From: an uncultured Lachnospiraceae bacterium
GTDB taxonomy: Bacteria > Bacillota > Clostridia > Lachnospirales > Lachnospiraceae
Assembly: GCA_947174505.1 (NCBI GenBank)
Contig: CAMWJF010000005.1
Coordinates: 55,316 to 119,315 of the forward strand
DNA: 64,000 nt
Reading direction: 5' to 3'
In this document: one piece after another, positions 26,324 to 35,954 of the stretch
Layout: each line of letters begins with the position of its first letter
How positions within the stretch are numbered: position 1 is the first letter of the stretch
Position numbers and translations under genes: made by a program
The notes under the pieces: generated by a model
What the model was told of the DNA's origin: nothing
The model's input: the letters and a program-made list of their open reading frames with translations, nothing else
Databases searched by the model: none

Positions 26324-28384
26324 ATGAAGAATTATCTGTATAAATATCGCGCCGCGCTGCTTTCATGCATTCCGGCGCTGGTGATTTTTCTGCTTGCAAC
26401 ATACAGGCTGTCCGAGACGGGACAGCCCATCCTGTTTAACGATGAGATCGGATACTGGTCCAACAGCGCCTTTTTCCTGGGGATGGACTGGAAGTCGGTG
26501 ACGGGGAGGATCGGGTATTATTCATATGGGTACAGCCTGCTGCTGGTGCTGGTCAGGCTGCTCGGCAGATGGCGGGGCTGGGACTGGAGGGCATTGCATC
26601 ATGCTGCGGTGATCATGAATGCCGGATTTCTTGTGATCGGCTACGCGATTGCCCTGAAGCTGGCGAAGAGATATCTGCCCGAAATGGGCCGGGTCGTCAG
26701 AACGATGGCATGTTTTACTGTTTTTACCTACTCCTCTTATATTGTTTATGCGCATATTACGTGGACGGAATGCACGCTGATGTTTTTCTTCTGGGTGTTT
26801 CTCTATGTGATGATGCGGGTCACGGACCAGCCGGGTATCCGGAACCATGTGGCCTATGCGGTGGTTTCCTTTTACATCTATACAGTGCACCAGCGCGCGC
26901 TCGGCATCGTTGTCACATCCGTGATAATCGTGCTGTACATGCGGCTTATGCGGCGCAATAAGATGCAGGATGTGGCGGCGTTTCTTGGCAGCATGTATTT
27001 GTGCGGGCTGTGTCATGCCATGATTAAAACCAATCTCCAGCAGGTAAATTATCTGGGGGGTGAGCCGGTGGGGCTTCGAGGGCTTCTGGGCTATGCCTTC
27101 ACGAGGATTTCCTTCGTATTTCTGGCAGGAGGACTTATCCTGCTTTTAGTGCTGTACCTGATTGAAAAAAGAAAGTATAAAATTCTGCTGGCGTTCCTGG
27201 CAGGGGGAGCTGTTCTGTGCGCTGCCGTTTTTCTGGGCGGCGGACAGGCTCTGCGTTTGGGATCCGGGGAGGGAAACAGGCTTTCCGTGAATGACTTTGC
27301 CGGACAGTGGGGTGTGATTAAGAATCTTTTTTCCGCGAAAGGTCTTGCACGACTGGGTATCAGTATGGCGGGTAAATGGTTTTATATGGCGGCTGTCTCC
27401 GGCCTGGTGGCCTGCTGGGGAATCTGGGGGCTGTTTAAGAATATCTGGTATTTTCTGAGGGACAGTATCAGCCAGATAAAGATGTCTTATGGGAAAAAGG
27501 AGGAACAGGACGGGGAACCCCTGACAGTGGCAGGCATGGAAGAGCATATCTGGCTGTTTGGCATGTTTCTTGCGTGGATTTCCACTTTTCTGATCAGCGC
27601 CCTCTATAAAGAAGGCCTTTATAAAAATGACGACCTGTTTAATGGCAGGTATGTGGAATTTACCATAGGATTTATTTTGCTTTATGGCTTTTATCGCCTT
27701 TTAAATGACAAAAAATGGGTGCGCACAGCAGTGCTATACATGATATTATATATAGCAGCGGGAAAGCTTTGCCAGCATCTCGTGGACGGACTGCAGAGAA
27801 AAGAGTTCGAGCTTGCCCACTGTGTGATGTTTGGCCGGGTATTCTGGAATTATCAGGTTCCTTATGGTAAAGTGGCTGAATTGACAAGATATGTGATGCC
27901 CATGAGTGTGTCCTTTTTGATTCTTCTGAAAGCAGCGAGGGATAAACTGCCCCGCGCGGCTGTTGCGAGAACCATTCTTGCCCTGATGATCCCTGTTGCC
28001 GTATGGTCTTATCTGGGGAAGACGATTGTGGACGCTTATGTAGTTGTCAGGAATGAGAAGCAGGAAAGACCTTTTGTGCAGTTTTCCGACTGGATCCGTA
28101 TCCTGGGGAATGAGGAGAAAGTGTATTATATATCGGATTCTTCGAACGACAGGAATCCGGGACTGATGCAGTTTATGCTGCAGGAGCAGCCGGTTACGGT
28201 GGCGGCCGTGACTGATCTGTCTTATCAGGAGGATGCTTTTTATATCATGAAAGATTATCTCTGGCAGACGGAAGGTGTGGCCTTGGCTGATGAATGTGAG
28301 GCGATCATGAGGACAGCAGGGTATATACTGGCGGTCAATAAGAACCAGAACCTGGCAAGGCAGTGGGATCCTTTCAGAGAATAA
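26324..28384 (+). CDS. Multi-spanning membrane protein, probable GT-C glycosyltransferase
   Basis: 686 residues with about 11-13 membrane helices and a C-terminal extracytoplasmic segment. The first loop after helix 1 carries an acidic motif, LFNDEIGYW, in the place where GT-C enzymes (PMT, ArnT, GT39-like) have their catalytic Asp/Glu. I infer transfer of a sugar from a polyprenyl-phosphate donor. The next gene encodes a DPM1-like GT2 that could make that donor. Family cannot be named exactly. Confidence 0.65.
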   Translation: MKNYLYKYRAALLSCIPALVIFLLATYRLSETGQPILFNDEIGYWSNSAFFLGMDWKSVTGRIGYYSYGYSLLLVLVRLLGRWRGWDWRALHHAAVIMNAGFLVIGYAIALKLAKRYLPEMGRVVRTMACFTVFTYSSYIVYAHITWTECTLMFFFWVFLYVMMRVTDQPGIRNHVAYAVVSFYIYTVHQRALGIVVTSVIIVLYMRLMRRNKMQDVAAFLGSMYLCGLCHAMIKTNLQQVNYLGGEPVGLRGLLGYAFTRISFVFLAGGLILLLVLYLIEKRKYKILLAFLAGGAVLCAAVFLGGGQALRLGSGEGNRLSVNDFAGQWGVIKNLFSAKGLARLGISMAGKWFYMAAVSGLVACWGIWGLFKNIWYFLRDSISQIKMSYGKKEEQDGEPLTVAGMEEHIWLFGMFLAWISTFLISALYKEGLYKNDDLFNGRYVEFTIGFILLYGFYRLLNDKKWVRTAVLYMILYIAAGKLCQHLVDGLQRKEFELAHCVMFGRVFWNYQVPYGKVAELTRYVMPMSVSFLILLKAARDKLPRAAVARTILALMIPVAVWSYLGKTIVDAYVVVRNEKQERPFVQFSDWIRILGNEEKVYYISDSSNDRNPGLMQFMLQEQPVTVAAVTDLSYQEDAFYIMKDYLWQTEGVALADECEAIMRTAGYILAVNKNQNLARQWDPFRE

Positions 28385-28412
28385 GAGTAAACCGGGAGAC
28401 AGGAGGCGTCCG

Positions 28413-29426
28413 ATGAAGCTGATTATTCAGATACCATGTTATAATGAGGCGGAAACTCTGGAGATTGCACTCAATGAGCTGCCGAAACATATCGAGGGTG
28501 TGGATGAGATCGAATACCTTATCATCAATGACGGCAGCAGCGACGACACGGAGCAGGTAGCCCTGAACTGGGGTGTCCATTACATCGTTCACTTTAAACG
28601 CAATCTGGGGCTTGCCAAGGGGTTTCTTGCAGGAATCGACCTGGCGCTGCGCCATGGCGCGGATATTATTGTCAATACGGATGCGGATAACCAGTACTGC
28701 GGCGCGGATATCGAGAAGCTGATCCGTCCGATTCTTGACCGCGAGGCGGATATCGTGATCGGTGAAAGGCCTATCGACGATAATACGGAGTTTTCTTTTA
28801 TCAAAAAGAAACTGCAGCGGTTTGGCAGCTATGTGGTGCGGGTGGCGTCAAAGACAGATATACCGGATGCGCCAAGCGGTTTCCGCGCCTACAGCCGGAA
28901 GGCGGCCATGCGGGTAAACGTACATAACGAATACACCTATACGCTGGAGACGATCGTTCAGGCCGGCAGAAATAAGATGGCTATCACTTCGGTGCCCGTG
29001 AATACGAATCCGGAGCTGCGTAAGTCCAGGCTGATGAATTCCATTTTTGACTATGTGAAGAAATCCATGCTGACGATTTTGCGGGCTGTGTTGATGTACA
29101 GGCCGCTCCGGGTATTTACACTTTTGGGGACGACAGCCATGGCGGGCGGTATTGCCATCGGGATACGGTTTCTGATTTTCTTCTTTCAGGGAAACGGAGG
29201 AGGGCATACCCAGTCATTGATTCTGGCGGCGATGCTGATCATTATCGGCAGTCAGACTTTTGTCACCGGTTTGCAGGCGGACATCATATCTGCCAACCGA
29301 AAGCTTCTGGAGGACATCCAGTACCGCATGAAAAAGCTGGAGTTCGGGCTGCTTGATCCGGAAGGCAGGCCAGTCACAGAGGCGGAAAAAAAGGCAGAAA
29401 CCACTGTTATTGAGACGGAAGAATAG
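28413..29426 (+). CDS. GT2 family glycosyltransferase with two membrane helices (DPM1/GtrB-like)
   Basis: 337 residues. The GT2 domain starts IIQIPCYNEAETLEIAL, with DGSSDDT and the metal motif NTDADNQY, and a DAPSGFRAYS acceptor stretch. Two C-terminal membrane helices (about 235-260 and 270-295) anchor it. Such enzymes build polyprenyl-phosphate sugars or glycolipids. It pairs with the preceding membrane protein and ends 161 bases before the expressed Ig-like surface protein gene. Confidence 0.85.
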   Translation: MKLIIQIPCYNEAETLEIALNELPKHIEGVDEIEYLIINDGSSDDTEQVALNWGVHYIVHFKRNLGLAKGFLAGIDLALRHGADIIVNTDADNQYCGADIEKLIRPILDREADIVIGERPIDDNTEFSFIKKKLQRFGSYVVRVASKTDIPDAPSGFRAYSRKAAMRVNVHNEYTYTLETIVQAGRNKMAITSVPVNTNPELRKSRLMNSIFDYVKKSMLTILRAVLMYRPLRVFTLLGTTAMAGGIAIGIRFLIFFFQGNGGGHTQSLILAAMLIIIGSQTFVTGLQADIISANRKLLEDIQYRMKKLEFGLLDPEGRPVTEAEKKAETTVIETEE

Positions 29427-29515
29427 CATGTGGCATCAAAATTTTGGTATTATGATGTTTTTCGCAAAGAAAAACCAACAAAATACACAAAAAATATTTT
29501 TATACTGAGGAGGGA

Positions 29516-29544
29516 TTGCAAAATAAAAAAATCGGATGTATACT
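29516..29544 (+). promoter_or_regulatory. Promoter of the expressed Ig-like surface protein gene
   Basis: TTGCAA (29516-29521), 17 bases, TATACT (29539-29544), followed by a leader with Shine-Dalgarno GGAGGAGA at 29573-29580 before ATG 29588. None of the three paralogous copies has an equivalent promoter plus ribosome site. A 7-bp stem-loop (29457-29475) lies upstream. Confidence 0.8.
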
Positions 29545-29587
29545 TAGTACTAGTCGTAAAAAACTATAAAATGGAGGAGAGAGTACG

Positions 29588-32053
29588 ATGAAAAACATGA
29601 AAAAGTTGCTTCAGAAAGCAATGGTGTTTACTCTGGCAGCAGCTATGCTTGTCGGGACGCCATTGTCTGCATCGGCAGCCGGTCTTGTCGATTTGTATAA
29701 GGTTGAAGATGGTTGGGGAAATGTGATTGAGCAAAACGGGCCGGATGATACCCGTACCGGTACCGTGTCTGCAACCGAGTCAAATTCGGGTGTTTTAAAA
29801 GCGAAGGGTGTTTTGCAGGGCATTGGCCTTAGCGAAAAAGATATCAAGATAAACACCGACGAAGAGGATGAGCATGAGTTGACTGCTTATCTGGAATGGG
29901 ATGGTGAGCCGATTGCAGACTTGAATGAGACACTGCCCAAAAGTCTGCGCTGGAGTTCTAGCAATAACAGTATCGTTGCTGTAAAGGTTCCGGGTGAAAA
30001 TGGCAGTTATGAGGGCGCAGGCCGTGAAACGATCAAGCTGATCCCTAAGGCTGCTGGTACTGTAACGGTTACAGTAAGTCTGGAGAGCAGTAAGTATCCT
30101 GAAATTAGTAAAGACTTTAGGGCATCAACCACTGTGACAGTAGTACAGTATGCAGATGGACTGAAGTTTGAAATTCCGGCAGAAGATGCTTTTTCTGGCA
30201 ATGCTCTTGTACTGGATGACTATGTAAAAACGCTGGTAGGTGGAAAAGAAGTAGAGACTCCGGATGTAATCAGCTACGCAGTGATTAAGGATGGAAATAA
30301 AGCGGCAACCCTTAAAAATGGCGTACTTACCTTGAAAAAAGCAACAGCAGAGAATGAGCCGGTTATTGTTCGGGCTATGGGTAAGAAGGACGCGGCTGTA
30401 GCTGATGCTAAAATCGATATCAGCGCAGGTGTTAATGCTACAAAGATTACATTCAGCGGCACTGGCGTAAAGGGATCTGCCCTTACACAACTGGCTAATG
30501 ATGGACTGACAGCGGAAGTGACAGCAAAAGTCACGGGGAAAAAGTTCGAAAGCAAGGATGACAAAGAAAAGAATGCGCCATGTACTGACAAAATCACATG
30601 GTCTTCTGTAAAACCTGAGATTGTAGAGGTTAGTAGTGCTACAGCATTAGCGAACGATGAGTGCAAAGTAAACCTGACATTTAAGTCTGCCGGAAAGACA
30701 CAGGTTATCGGAAAGACATCTGCTGGAAAAAGCTTCAAGCTGAATGTCACAGTTAATGCAGAATTAACAGGTGTTGAACTCTCGGGGGATGAGCAGTTAT
30801 ACACTGGTCAGATCATTGACTTGAATGATAGAATAAAAATGCAGTTATTTGCCAATGCAGCTGTTAAGGGTGAGTTTAAAGCCGAAGGTCTGGTGAAATG
30901 GGAGTTCACCGACAAGAAAACTATGGCGAAGGTAGCGAAGCTCAATGCAAAGACGGGCGTGCTGGAGATTTTGCCTGATCTCGATAAGAAGGGCGGCCCC
31001 TCAGACAAGAAGATTTCAATCAAAGCTGTTAATGCGAAAAAAAATAAAACCCATGACTTTGTGGATGGGGAAAACGTAATCACCTTTACCTTGGTGCCGG
31101 TGAATGTTACGTCTATTAGCATTATGAGGGGTGAAAACAACGAAGATCCCTTTGTAAGTATCGCGTCAGGTGGAAAACAGGATCCTAAGAGCGCAAACGA
31201 TTCGATCAGTGTTGGCAAAACCAAAACATATAAGCTGGTAGCAAAAGGTACCATAGGTGATAGCGATACTGAGGTAGATGTAACAGATGCTTTGGCGTGG
31301 ACGGCTTCTGGCAATGGCAAAACTGTAAAAGCTGTTAAAACTGGAAACATTGGTAGCATTACCGCGGTTAAGAAGGGTTCCGCTACTGTTACTGTAAGCG
31401 GCACAACGGTGAATAGTAAGAACGGCAAACGTGTTGCGATCAAGGCTACCTTCAAAGAGAAGGTTAATGCGCCTACGGAGACGATTGCGCTGTCTGTAAA
31501 GAATCTGGGTGTAGCTGCAACGGGTAAGAACCAGACCATTTCTATTACGCCTGTTATAGCAAAGGGTTCTACAACCAATAAGACAAAAGATATTGTATGG
31601 ACTGCGACAAAGGATGGCAAAGAAATCTCCATTACTAATGGTAAAATTAAGGCTAATTTAGGAACGGATGATCTTGGCGCAAAGATCAGAGTAACTGCAA
31701 GAGTTAAGAATGGTCCGAGTGCTTCCATAACACTTACAGTTGTAAAACCCAGCAAGAGTGTTGTATTTGAGGGTGAAGCTGTTACCAAAAAAGGTATAGA
31801 ATTTGCATCGGCTGATGCTGCGGCACAGACTGCTACAGCGAAGGTTGTCCTTACCGATAAATCTGAGGGTACTCCTGGACAGGGGGGCATTGCTAATGTA
31901 ACTTATACCATGAACAAAGCTGGTATTGCTCGAATTGTAGAAAACAAGTCGGAAGGTACAATAACAATTTATCCTTTAGCGAAGGGCAAAGTAACTATTA
32001 CAGCTAAGACATCTGACGGTAAGAGCGGAAAGTTAAATGTTACAGTAAAATAA
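29588..32053 (+). CDS. Secreted protein with bacterial Ig-like repeats, copy A (expression site)
   Basis: 821 residues. Signal peptide of about 32 residues ending LSASAAG, then a mature protein rich in Lys, Thr and Val with several Ig-like (Big_2-like) modules, for example WTASGNGKTVKAVKTGNIGS followed by ITAVKKGSATVTVSG. No LPXTG anchor or membrane tail is seen, so it may bind the wall non-covalently or be released. It has a promoter, a strong ribosome site and an ATG. The first four codons are unique; from 29599 the DNA is identical to the other copies over 34 to 124 bases. The opposite strand carries a long shadow frame because of the repetitive codon pattern. Confidence 0.88.
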   Translation: MKNMKKLLQKAMVFTLAAAMLVGTPLSASAAGLVDLYKVEDGWGNVIEQNGPDDTRTGTVSATESNSGVLKAKGVLQGIGLSEKDIKINTDEEDEHELTAYLEWDGEPIADLNETLPKSLRWSSSNNSIVAVKVPGENGSYEGAGRETIKLIPKAAGTVTVTVSLESSKYPEISKDFRASTTVTVVQYADGLKFEIPAEDAFSGNALVLDDYVKTLVGGKEVETPDVISYAVIKDGNKAATLKNGVLTLKKATAENEPVIVRAMGKKDAAVADAKIDISAGVNATKITFSGTGVKGSALTQLANDGLTAEVTAKVTGKKFESKDDKEKNAPCTDKITWSSVKPEIVEVSSATALANDECKVNLTFKSAGKTQVIGKTSAGKSFKLNVTVNAELTGVELSGDEQLYTGQIIDLNDRIKMQLFANAAVKGEFKAEGLVKWEFTDKKTMAKVAKLNAKTGVLEILPDLDKKGGPSDKKISIKAVNAKKNKTHDFVDGENVITFTLVPVNVTSISIMRGENNEDPFVSIASGGKQDPKSANDSISVGKTKTYKLVAKGTIGDSDTEVDVTDALAWTASGNGKTVKAVKTGNIGSITAVKKGSATVTVSGTTVNSKNGKRVAIKATFKEKVNAPTETIALSVKNLGVAATGKNQTISITPVIAKGSTTNKTKDIVWTATKDGKEISITNGKIKANLGTDDLGAKIRVTARVKNGPSASITLTVVKPSKSVVFEGEAVTKKGIEFASADAAAQTATAKVVLTDKSEGTPGQGGIANVTYTMNKAGIARIVENKSEGTITIYPLAKGKVTITAKTSDGKSGKLNVTVK
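29599..29722 (+). repeat. 124-bp repeat, copy A arm (inverted partner at 41163-41286)
   Basis: Perfectly identical, in inverted orientation, to 41163-41286 in copy D. Its first 63 bases also match 34819-34881 in copy B (inverted), and its first 34 match 35981-36014 in copy C (direct). All four alignments begin at the same G. Near that edge lies a small palindrome TTGCTT-CAGA-AAGCAA (29606-29621), a candidate core for strand exchange. Confidence 0.95.
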
Positions 32054-32151
32054 TGAGGTGTCAGAGACAACAAGGTGAGTTTAGGATAGCACCTACAAGT
32101 TAGGTATACTGATATCACATATTATGAGTATCTGTGGCTACTCATAGGAAG

Positions 32152-32183
32152 CAGGGCAGCATTCCCCAAGGAATACTGCCCTG
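32152..32183. terminator. Bidirectional terminator between copies A and B
   Basis: CAGGGCAG + ATTCC arm (32152-32165) pairs with GGAAT + CTGCCCTG (32170-32183), one mismatch. It lies between convergent genes. Confidence 0.75.
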
Positions 32184-32192
32184 TCTTGATAC

Positions 32193-34931
32193 TTATTCAA
32201 ATACTATGTTTTCAAATATGGCATTGAAATTTGTCACAGACTCTATAGCCGCCTCTATATAGCTCGGTACGCTGGTAACATTAACTTTCAAAGTTGCTGT
32301 CTTTCCATCAGTCATCACAAATTTAATATTTGCTGCCTCTTTTCTAAGCGGATAAATCGTTAATTCGCCGTCTTTTCCAGCCATCACGTAAACAGCGCCT
32401 TTTCCGCTTACTGTATAGGAAGCCATCTCTGCCCGTTCGCTTCCATCACCTATACCAGTACCATCTGCTACTGAGGACTCGATGTATGCACAAACCTTAA
32501 GCGGGTTCTCGGCGGTCACCGTTTCCCCTTTCTTATCTACATCAACAGGCTTTCCATCTGCACCATACTTTTTAATTACAACTTTCTTGGTCGGATATAC
32601 AATCGTCAGGGTTATAGAATCACTGGCGCCAGTATTCTCGACCCTGGCATTCACTGTAATCTTGTCACCCACAGCATACTTACCGGCCGGGATTGTCACT
32701 TTACCTAAGTTTGGCACAATCGTATCATCCTTTATCTCACCGTCTTTATCATACAATGTAGCTGTCCAAACAATAGAATCTGTGCCACCCTTCTTGTTCT
32801 TTGTGGTAGTCCCTTTATCCAGCGCGAACTTGATGTTATTGATCTTCAGATCCGCAAGCTGCCCCTTCTTATACACTGCCGGGATGTAGCTGTTCTTTAC
32901 AGATAATTTGATATTCTGTGAAGGTGCATTAACGGTGTCCTTGAAGGTTGCCTTAATTGTGGCGAATTTACCATTCTTACTATTCCTCGTCACACCACTT
33001 ACCGTAATGGTAGCGGAACCCTTCTTTACAGCCTTAAGGTATCCAGTGTCTCCCTCTTTCCAAGCTTTAATTGTCTTTCCGTTACCGGATGCTGTCCAAG
33101 CTAAAGCTTTTGCAGCCTCCTCATCCGACAATGCTGTTTCCTCTCCCTCAGGGCCAATCACAGTACCCTTTGCAGACAGTATATATTCTGTAGGTTCTTC
33201 ATCAGAAACATTAATGGAATCTGTCTGCTTCGTAGGAGTCTGCTTCTTCCCATTTTCTATCTTTAATGTCCACGGTGTTCCGCCACTCTCTACGTCTTCG
33301 TTCTTCCTAACCTCAATAGATGAAATATTCACCTGCAGTAAGTCAAAGGTTATCTGGTTTCCTCCCTCAACAAAGTTATGGGAGACATCTTTACATTTAC
33401 ATTTTTTCGCATTTGTTGCTTTAATTGTAATCTTCCCGTCATTTGGCCCGCCTGTTTTTCCACGGTCCTGCAGGATTTCAAGAACTCCTGTCTTGGCATT
33501 GAGCTTTGCAACCTTCGACATCGTTTTCTTGTCAGTAAATTCCCATTTCACCAGACCTTCCGCTGTAAAGACTGCATCGGTAACCGTGCTAAAACGCTGC
33601 TCATTTATCATATCATTCAGATCTATGATCTGTCCGGTATATAAGGACTGCTCTTCGGCAAGCGTAACGCCTGTTAATTCAGCACTGACTGAGACATTGA
33701 GTTTAAAGGTTTTTCCGCTGGATACCGTTCCTATAACCTGTGTATTACCGGCTTTATAAAACTTCAGCTCTACGCTACATTTATCATTATCAAACTTTAC
33801 AGCTTCGCCAGCTCCGACTTTTTCGCCGTCTCGGCCTGTAACCTCTACAACTTTCACAATCTCTTCATTTGCAGAAGACCATGTAATCTTATCGGTACAA
33901 GGCTTGTTTTTATCGCCTTTCTTCCCACTCACCGTTGCCGTTACTGTGGCGCTCGTACCTTTGTTATTGACCAGATGTGTGAGCTTACTGCCCTTTACGC
34001 CATCACCTGCAAATGTAAGCTTTGTGGCATTGGTTCCCTGCTTAATTACAACAATACCAACATTGCCATCCTCACCATCAAAATCCGTAGTAGAGACATT
34101 TTTGCCACTTGCCACAACCTTAACAGGTCTTCCGGATTCAGTCACTTTATTCAGCTTAAGAACACCATTTTTAAGGGTTGCCTTCCTACCGCCATCGTCA
34201 ACCAATGTAAAGGTCAGCGTGTCAGCCGTCTCATCAACCAGCCCTCCGTTAACATAGCGGTTCACATATTCATCCAGAACAAGGGAGTTGCCTGTATATG
34301 CGTCATCTTCTATTTTTTCATTGTTAAAGAGAAGCTTGGTCGCATACCGATATACATTCACATTGGCCTCAGCCTTGCAATGAATACCGCGGCTTTCATC
34401 ATCCAGGCTTACCGTAACAACGGCCTGACCGTCCTTCCTGCCTTTTAATATAACGGTGCTTTTATCCTCTTTGTCTTCCTTGTTTCCCAGAAACTTTAAA
34501 ACTTCAACTATCTGCTTATCGCTCGAATTCCATTCCAGTTTGTGCAGCAGTTCCTTCTCCAACTCTGCGTTCGCGCCATCCGAAACAGCACCGTCCCAGA
34601 CAAGGCGGGCTGTCAGTTTGGTCGTCTGGGAGCCCATCAGATCAATACTTGCCTGATCCAATTCGAGCTTCAGTTCATTGCCCTTTATTGGACCTGTATT
34701 AGTGTTGGTGTCAGTATTGGTGTCGGTGTTACTGTTGCTGTTGCTGTTGTTCGCAGCATCATCCTTTCCGTCCTCAGTCTGGTATAGATCTAGAAGACCA
34801 GCTGCAGACGCAGACAACGGCGTCCCGACAAGCATAGCTGCTGCCAGAGTAAACACCATTGCTTTCTGAAGCAACTTTTTCCAACTTCGATGGACATATT
34901 TTCGTAAAAAATTCGAATGGAATATAATCAT
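32193..34931 (-). CDS. Secreted Ig-like repeat protein, copy B (probably silent cassette)
   Basis: 912 residues. From KKLLQKAMVFTLAAAMLVGT onward it has the same signal peptide as copy A, then GLLDLYQTEDG, an Asn/Thr-rich linker and Ig-like modules. It is closest to copy C, and both end in IFENIV. The first 16 residues (MIIFHSNFLRKYVHR...) are unrelated to the other copies, and the ATG at 34931 has no Shine-Dalgarno and no good promoter, so expression from here is doubtful. Convergent with copy A: inversion between the shared 63-bp arms would place it behind the copy A promoter. Homology with C continues 11 bases past the stop. Confidence 0.8.
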   Translation of the reverse strand: MIIFHSNFLRKYVHRSWKKLLQKAMVFTLAAAMLVGTPLSASAAGLLDLYQTEDGKDDAANNSNSNSNTDTNTDTNTNTGPIKGNELKLELDQASIDLMGSQTTKLTARLVWDGAVSDGANAELEKELLHKLEWNSSDKQIVEVLKFLGNKEDKEDKSTVILKGRKDGQAVVTVSLDDESRGIHCKAEANVNVYRYATKLLFNNEKIEDDAYTGNSLVLDEYVNRYVNGGLVDETADTLTFTLVDDGGRKATLKNGVLKLNKVTESGRPVKVVASGKNVSTTDFDGEDGNVGIVVIKQGTNATKLTFAGDGVKGSKLTHLVNNKGTSATVTATVSGKKGDKNKPCTDKITWSSANEEIVKVVEVTGRDGEKVGAGEAVKFDNDKCSVELKFYKAGNTQVIGTVSSGKTFKLNVSVSAELTGVTLAEEQSLYTGQIIDLNDMINEQRFSTVTDAVFTAEGLVKWEFTDKKTMSKVAKLNAKTGVLEILQDRGKTGGPNDGKITIKATNAKKCKCKDVSHNFVEGGNQITFDLLQVNISSIEVRKNEDVESGGTPWTLKIENGKKQTPTKQTDSINVSDEEPTEYILSAKGTVIGPEGEETALSDEEAAKALAWTASGNGKTIKAWKEGDTGYLKAVKKGSATITVSGVTRNSKNGKFATIKATFKDTVNAPSQNIKLSVKNSYIPAVYKKGQLADLKINNIKFALDKGTTTKNKKGGTDSIVWTATLYDKDGEIKDDTIVPNLGKVTIPAGKYAVGDKITVNARVENTGASDSITLTIVYPTKKVVIKKYGADGKPVDVDKKGETVTAENPLKVCAYIESSVADGTGIGDGSERAEMASYTVSGKGAVYVMAGKDGELTIYPLRKEAANIKFVMTDGKTATLKVNVTSVPSYIEAAIESVTNFNAIFENIVFE
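34819..34881 (-). repeat. 63-bp repeat, copy B arm
   Basis: Identical, inverted, to 29599-29661 of copy A and to the corresponding part of copy D. Similarity stops at the same base as in the other copies (C34881, read as G on the minus strand). Confidence 0.95.
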
Positions 34932-35048
34932 ATTTTTAACGTTTTAATATCTTTTCAAGTGTAATATGATTGCATATATTATAAATTTTTTGACATTTCT
35001 TAGTACAAAAAATATGATGCATAATTTGCTTCGCATATTTTGTAGTGT

Positions 35049-35088
35049 AATTTCTATGAATAGCTGTTATAATAAAACCATAGAAATT
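35049..35088 (+). promoter_or_regulatory. Toxin-antitoxin promoter with operator
   Basis: An extended -10 element (TGTTATAAT, TATAAT at 35068-35073) sits inside a perfect 10-bp inverted repeat AATTTCTATG (35049-35058) / CATAGAAATT (35079-35088). This is the usual arrangement for autorepression by an antitoxin complex. Confidence 0.7.
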
Positions 35089-35108
35089 TGAAAGAAAGAA
35101 GGGATTAA

Positions 35109-35327
35109 ATGATTACAACGGAACTTACCCAGAAAATAGATACATTATCCTATGATGAGTTTCGCATGGTAGAAATCTATGTTGACAATATACTTGAATA
35201 TTCAAAACGGCAAAAAAAAGAAATGGCATGGGATCAAATACAATCAGATTTGAAGCGATCTGAGAAGCGGATGAATCTTGAAGGTGGTATTACCTCCAGG
35301 CAACTCCGGGATAGCTTGGGGGTATAG
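35109..35327 (+). CDS. Putative antitoxin of a RelE/ParE-type module
   Basis: 72 residues, acidic and helical, starting MITTELTQKIDTLSYDEFRM and containing ILEYSKRQKKEMAWDQIQSDL. The gene order, length and the two-base spacing to the next gene fit an antitoxin. No named DNA-binding fold is obvious. Lies between copies B and C of the Ig-like genes, where it might discourage loss of the repeated region. Confidence 0.65.
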   Translation: MITTELTQKIDTLSYDEFRMVEIYVDNILEYSKRQKKEMAWDQIQSDLKRSEKRMNLEGGITSRQLRDSLGV

Positions 35328-35328
35328 T

Positions 35329-35685
35329 ATGTATGAGATTATTTATTCCCCGGTTGTCAAAGAAAAGCTGGCTGCATTAAAAATTAAATTGATAGAGTTA
35401 TGCGGTGAGATAACGGGAAAAAAGCGTTTCTTTGCAGTTATAGATGATTTTGAAGGAAGGCTTACCTTTTCGAATACCGGAATACCGATAAAGACTATAT
35501 ATGACGTTGAAAAAGAATTTGAAAAATACTACATTATCTATTCGCACAAAAATTATTTCTTATACTACATGGAAGATAATCATGTAAATGTTATGGAGCT
35601 GTACGATGAACGAGAGGATTTTGCAAGAACTATGTTTGGAATAAGTACAACTACGCAGGAAACCTTGGACTATTGGGATGAGTGA
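35329..35685 (+). CDS. RelE/ParE-superfamily toxin
   Basis: 118 residues beginning MYEIIYSPVVKEKLAALKIK, the first strand and helix typical of the RelE/ParE fold, with central strands KKRFFAVIDDF, YYIIYSHKNYFLYYME and a C-terminal YDEREDFARTMFG. Such toxins cleave mRNA on ribosomes or poison gyrase. Start chosen at ATG 35329; the frame opens earlier (35278) inside the antitoxin gene. Assignment rests on fold-like pattern and operon context. Confidence 0.65.
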   Translation: MYEIIYSPVVKEKLAALKIKLIELCGEITGKKRFFAVIDDFEGRLTFSNTGIPIKTIYDVEKEFEKYYIIYSHKNYFLYYMEDNHVNVMELYDEREDFARTMFGISTTTQETLDYWDE

Positions 35686-35913
35686 CAGAACCTCGCTGTA
35701 AAATTTTCATGGTTGGAAGACGATGTACAGGATTGCAGGTTGATAATTATATCTTCAGTATATTCTATTCTCAAAAAGGCGTACACAAAACTGTTTTAAT
35801 ATGTCCTTGACTACGGCCTGTCCAGAATATAACTCTTCGGGTGTTCCCAAATATCATTTGTAAATTTAACTATGGCGTATTATTAGCGTGAATAATAAGG
35901 TTCATAAATCATC

Positions 35914-35942
35914 TTGAAAACGAACAAAACAAATTGTTATAA
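35914..35942 (+). promoter_or_regulatory. Weak promoter-like sequence before copy C
   Basis: TTGAAA (35914-35919), 17 bases, TTATAA (35937-35942), only 13 bases from the GTG of copy C. It would give a nearly leaderless transcript without a ribosome site. The 227 bases from 35686 to 35913 hold nothing else I recognise. Confidence 0.35.
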
Positions 35943-35954
35943 CAACTTATTTTT

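Noticed and set aside
30808..31890. A 360-codon open frame on the minus strand
   Set aside because: It lies wholly inside the copy A surface protein gene. The repetitive Lys/Thr/Val codon pattern keeps the opposite strand open; there is no ribosome site and the product looks like no family. The same applies to opposite-strand frames inside copies B, C and D.
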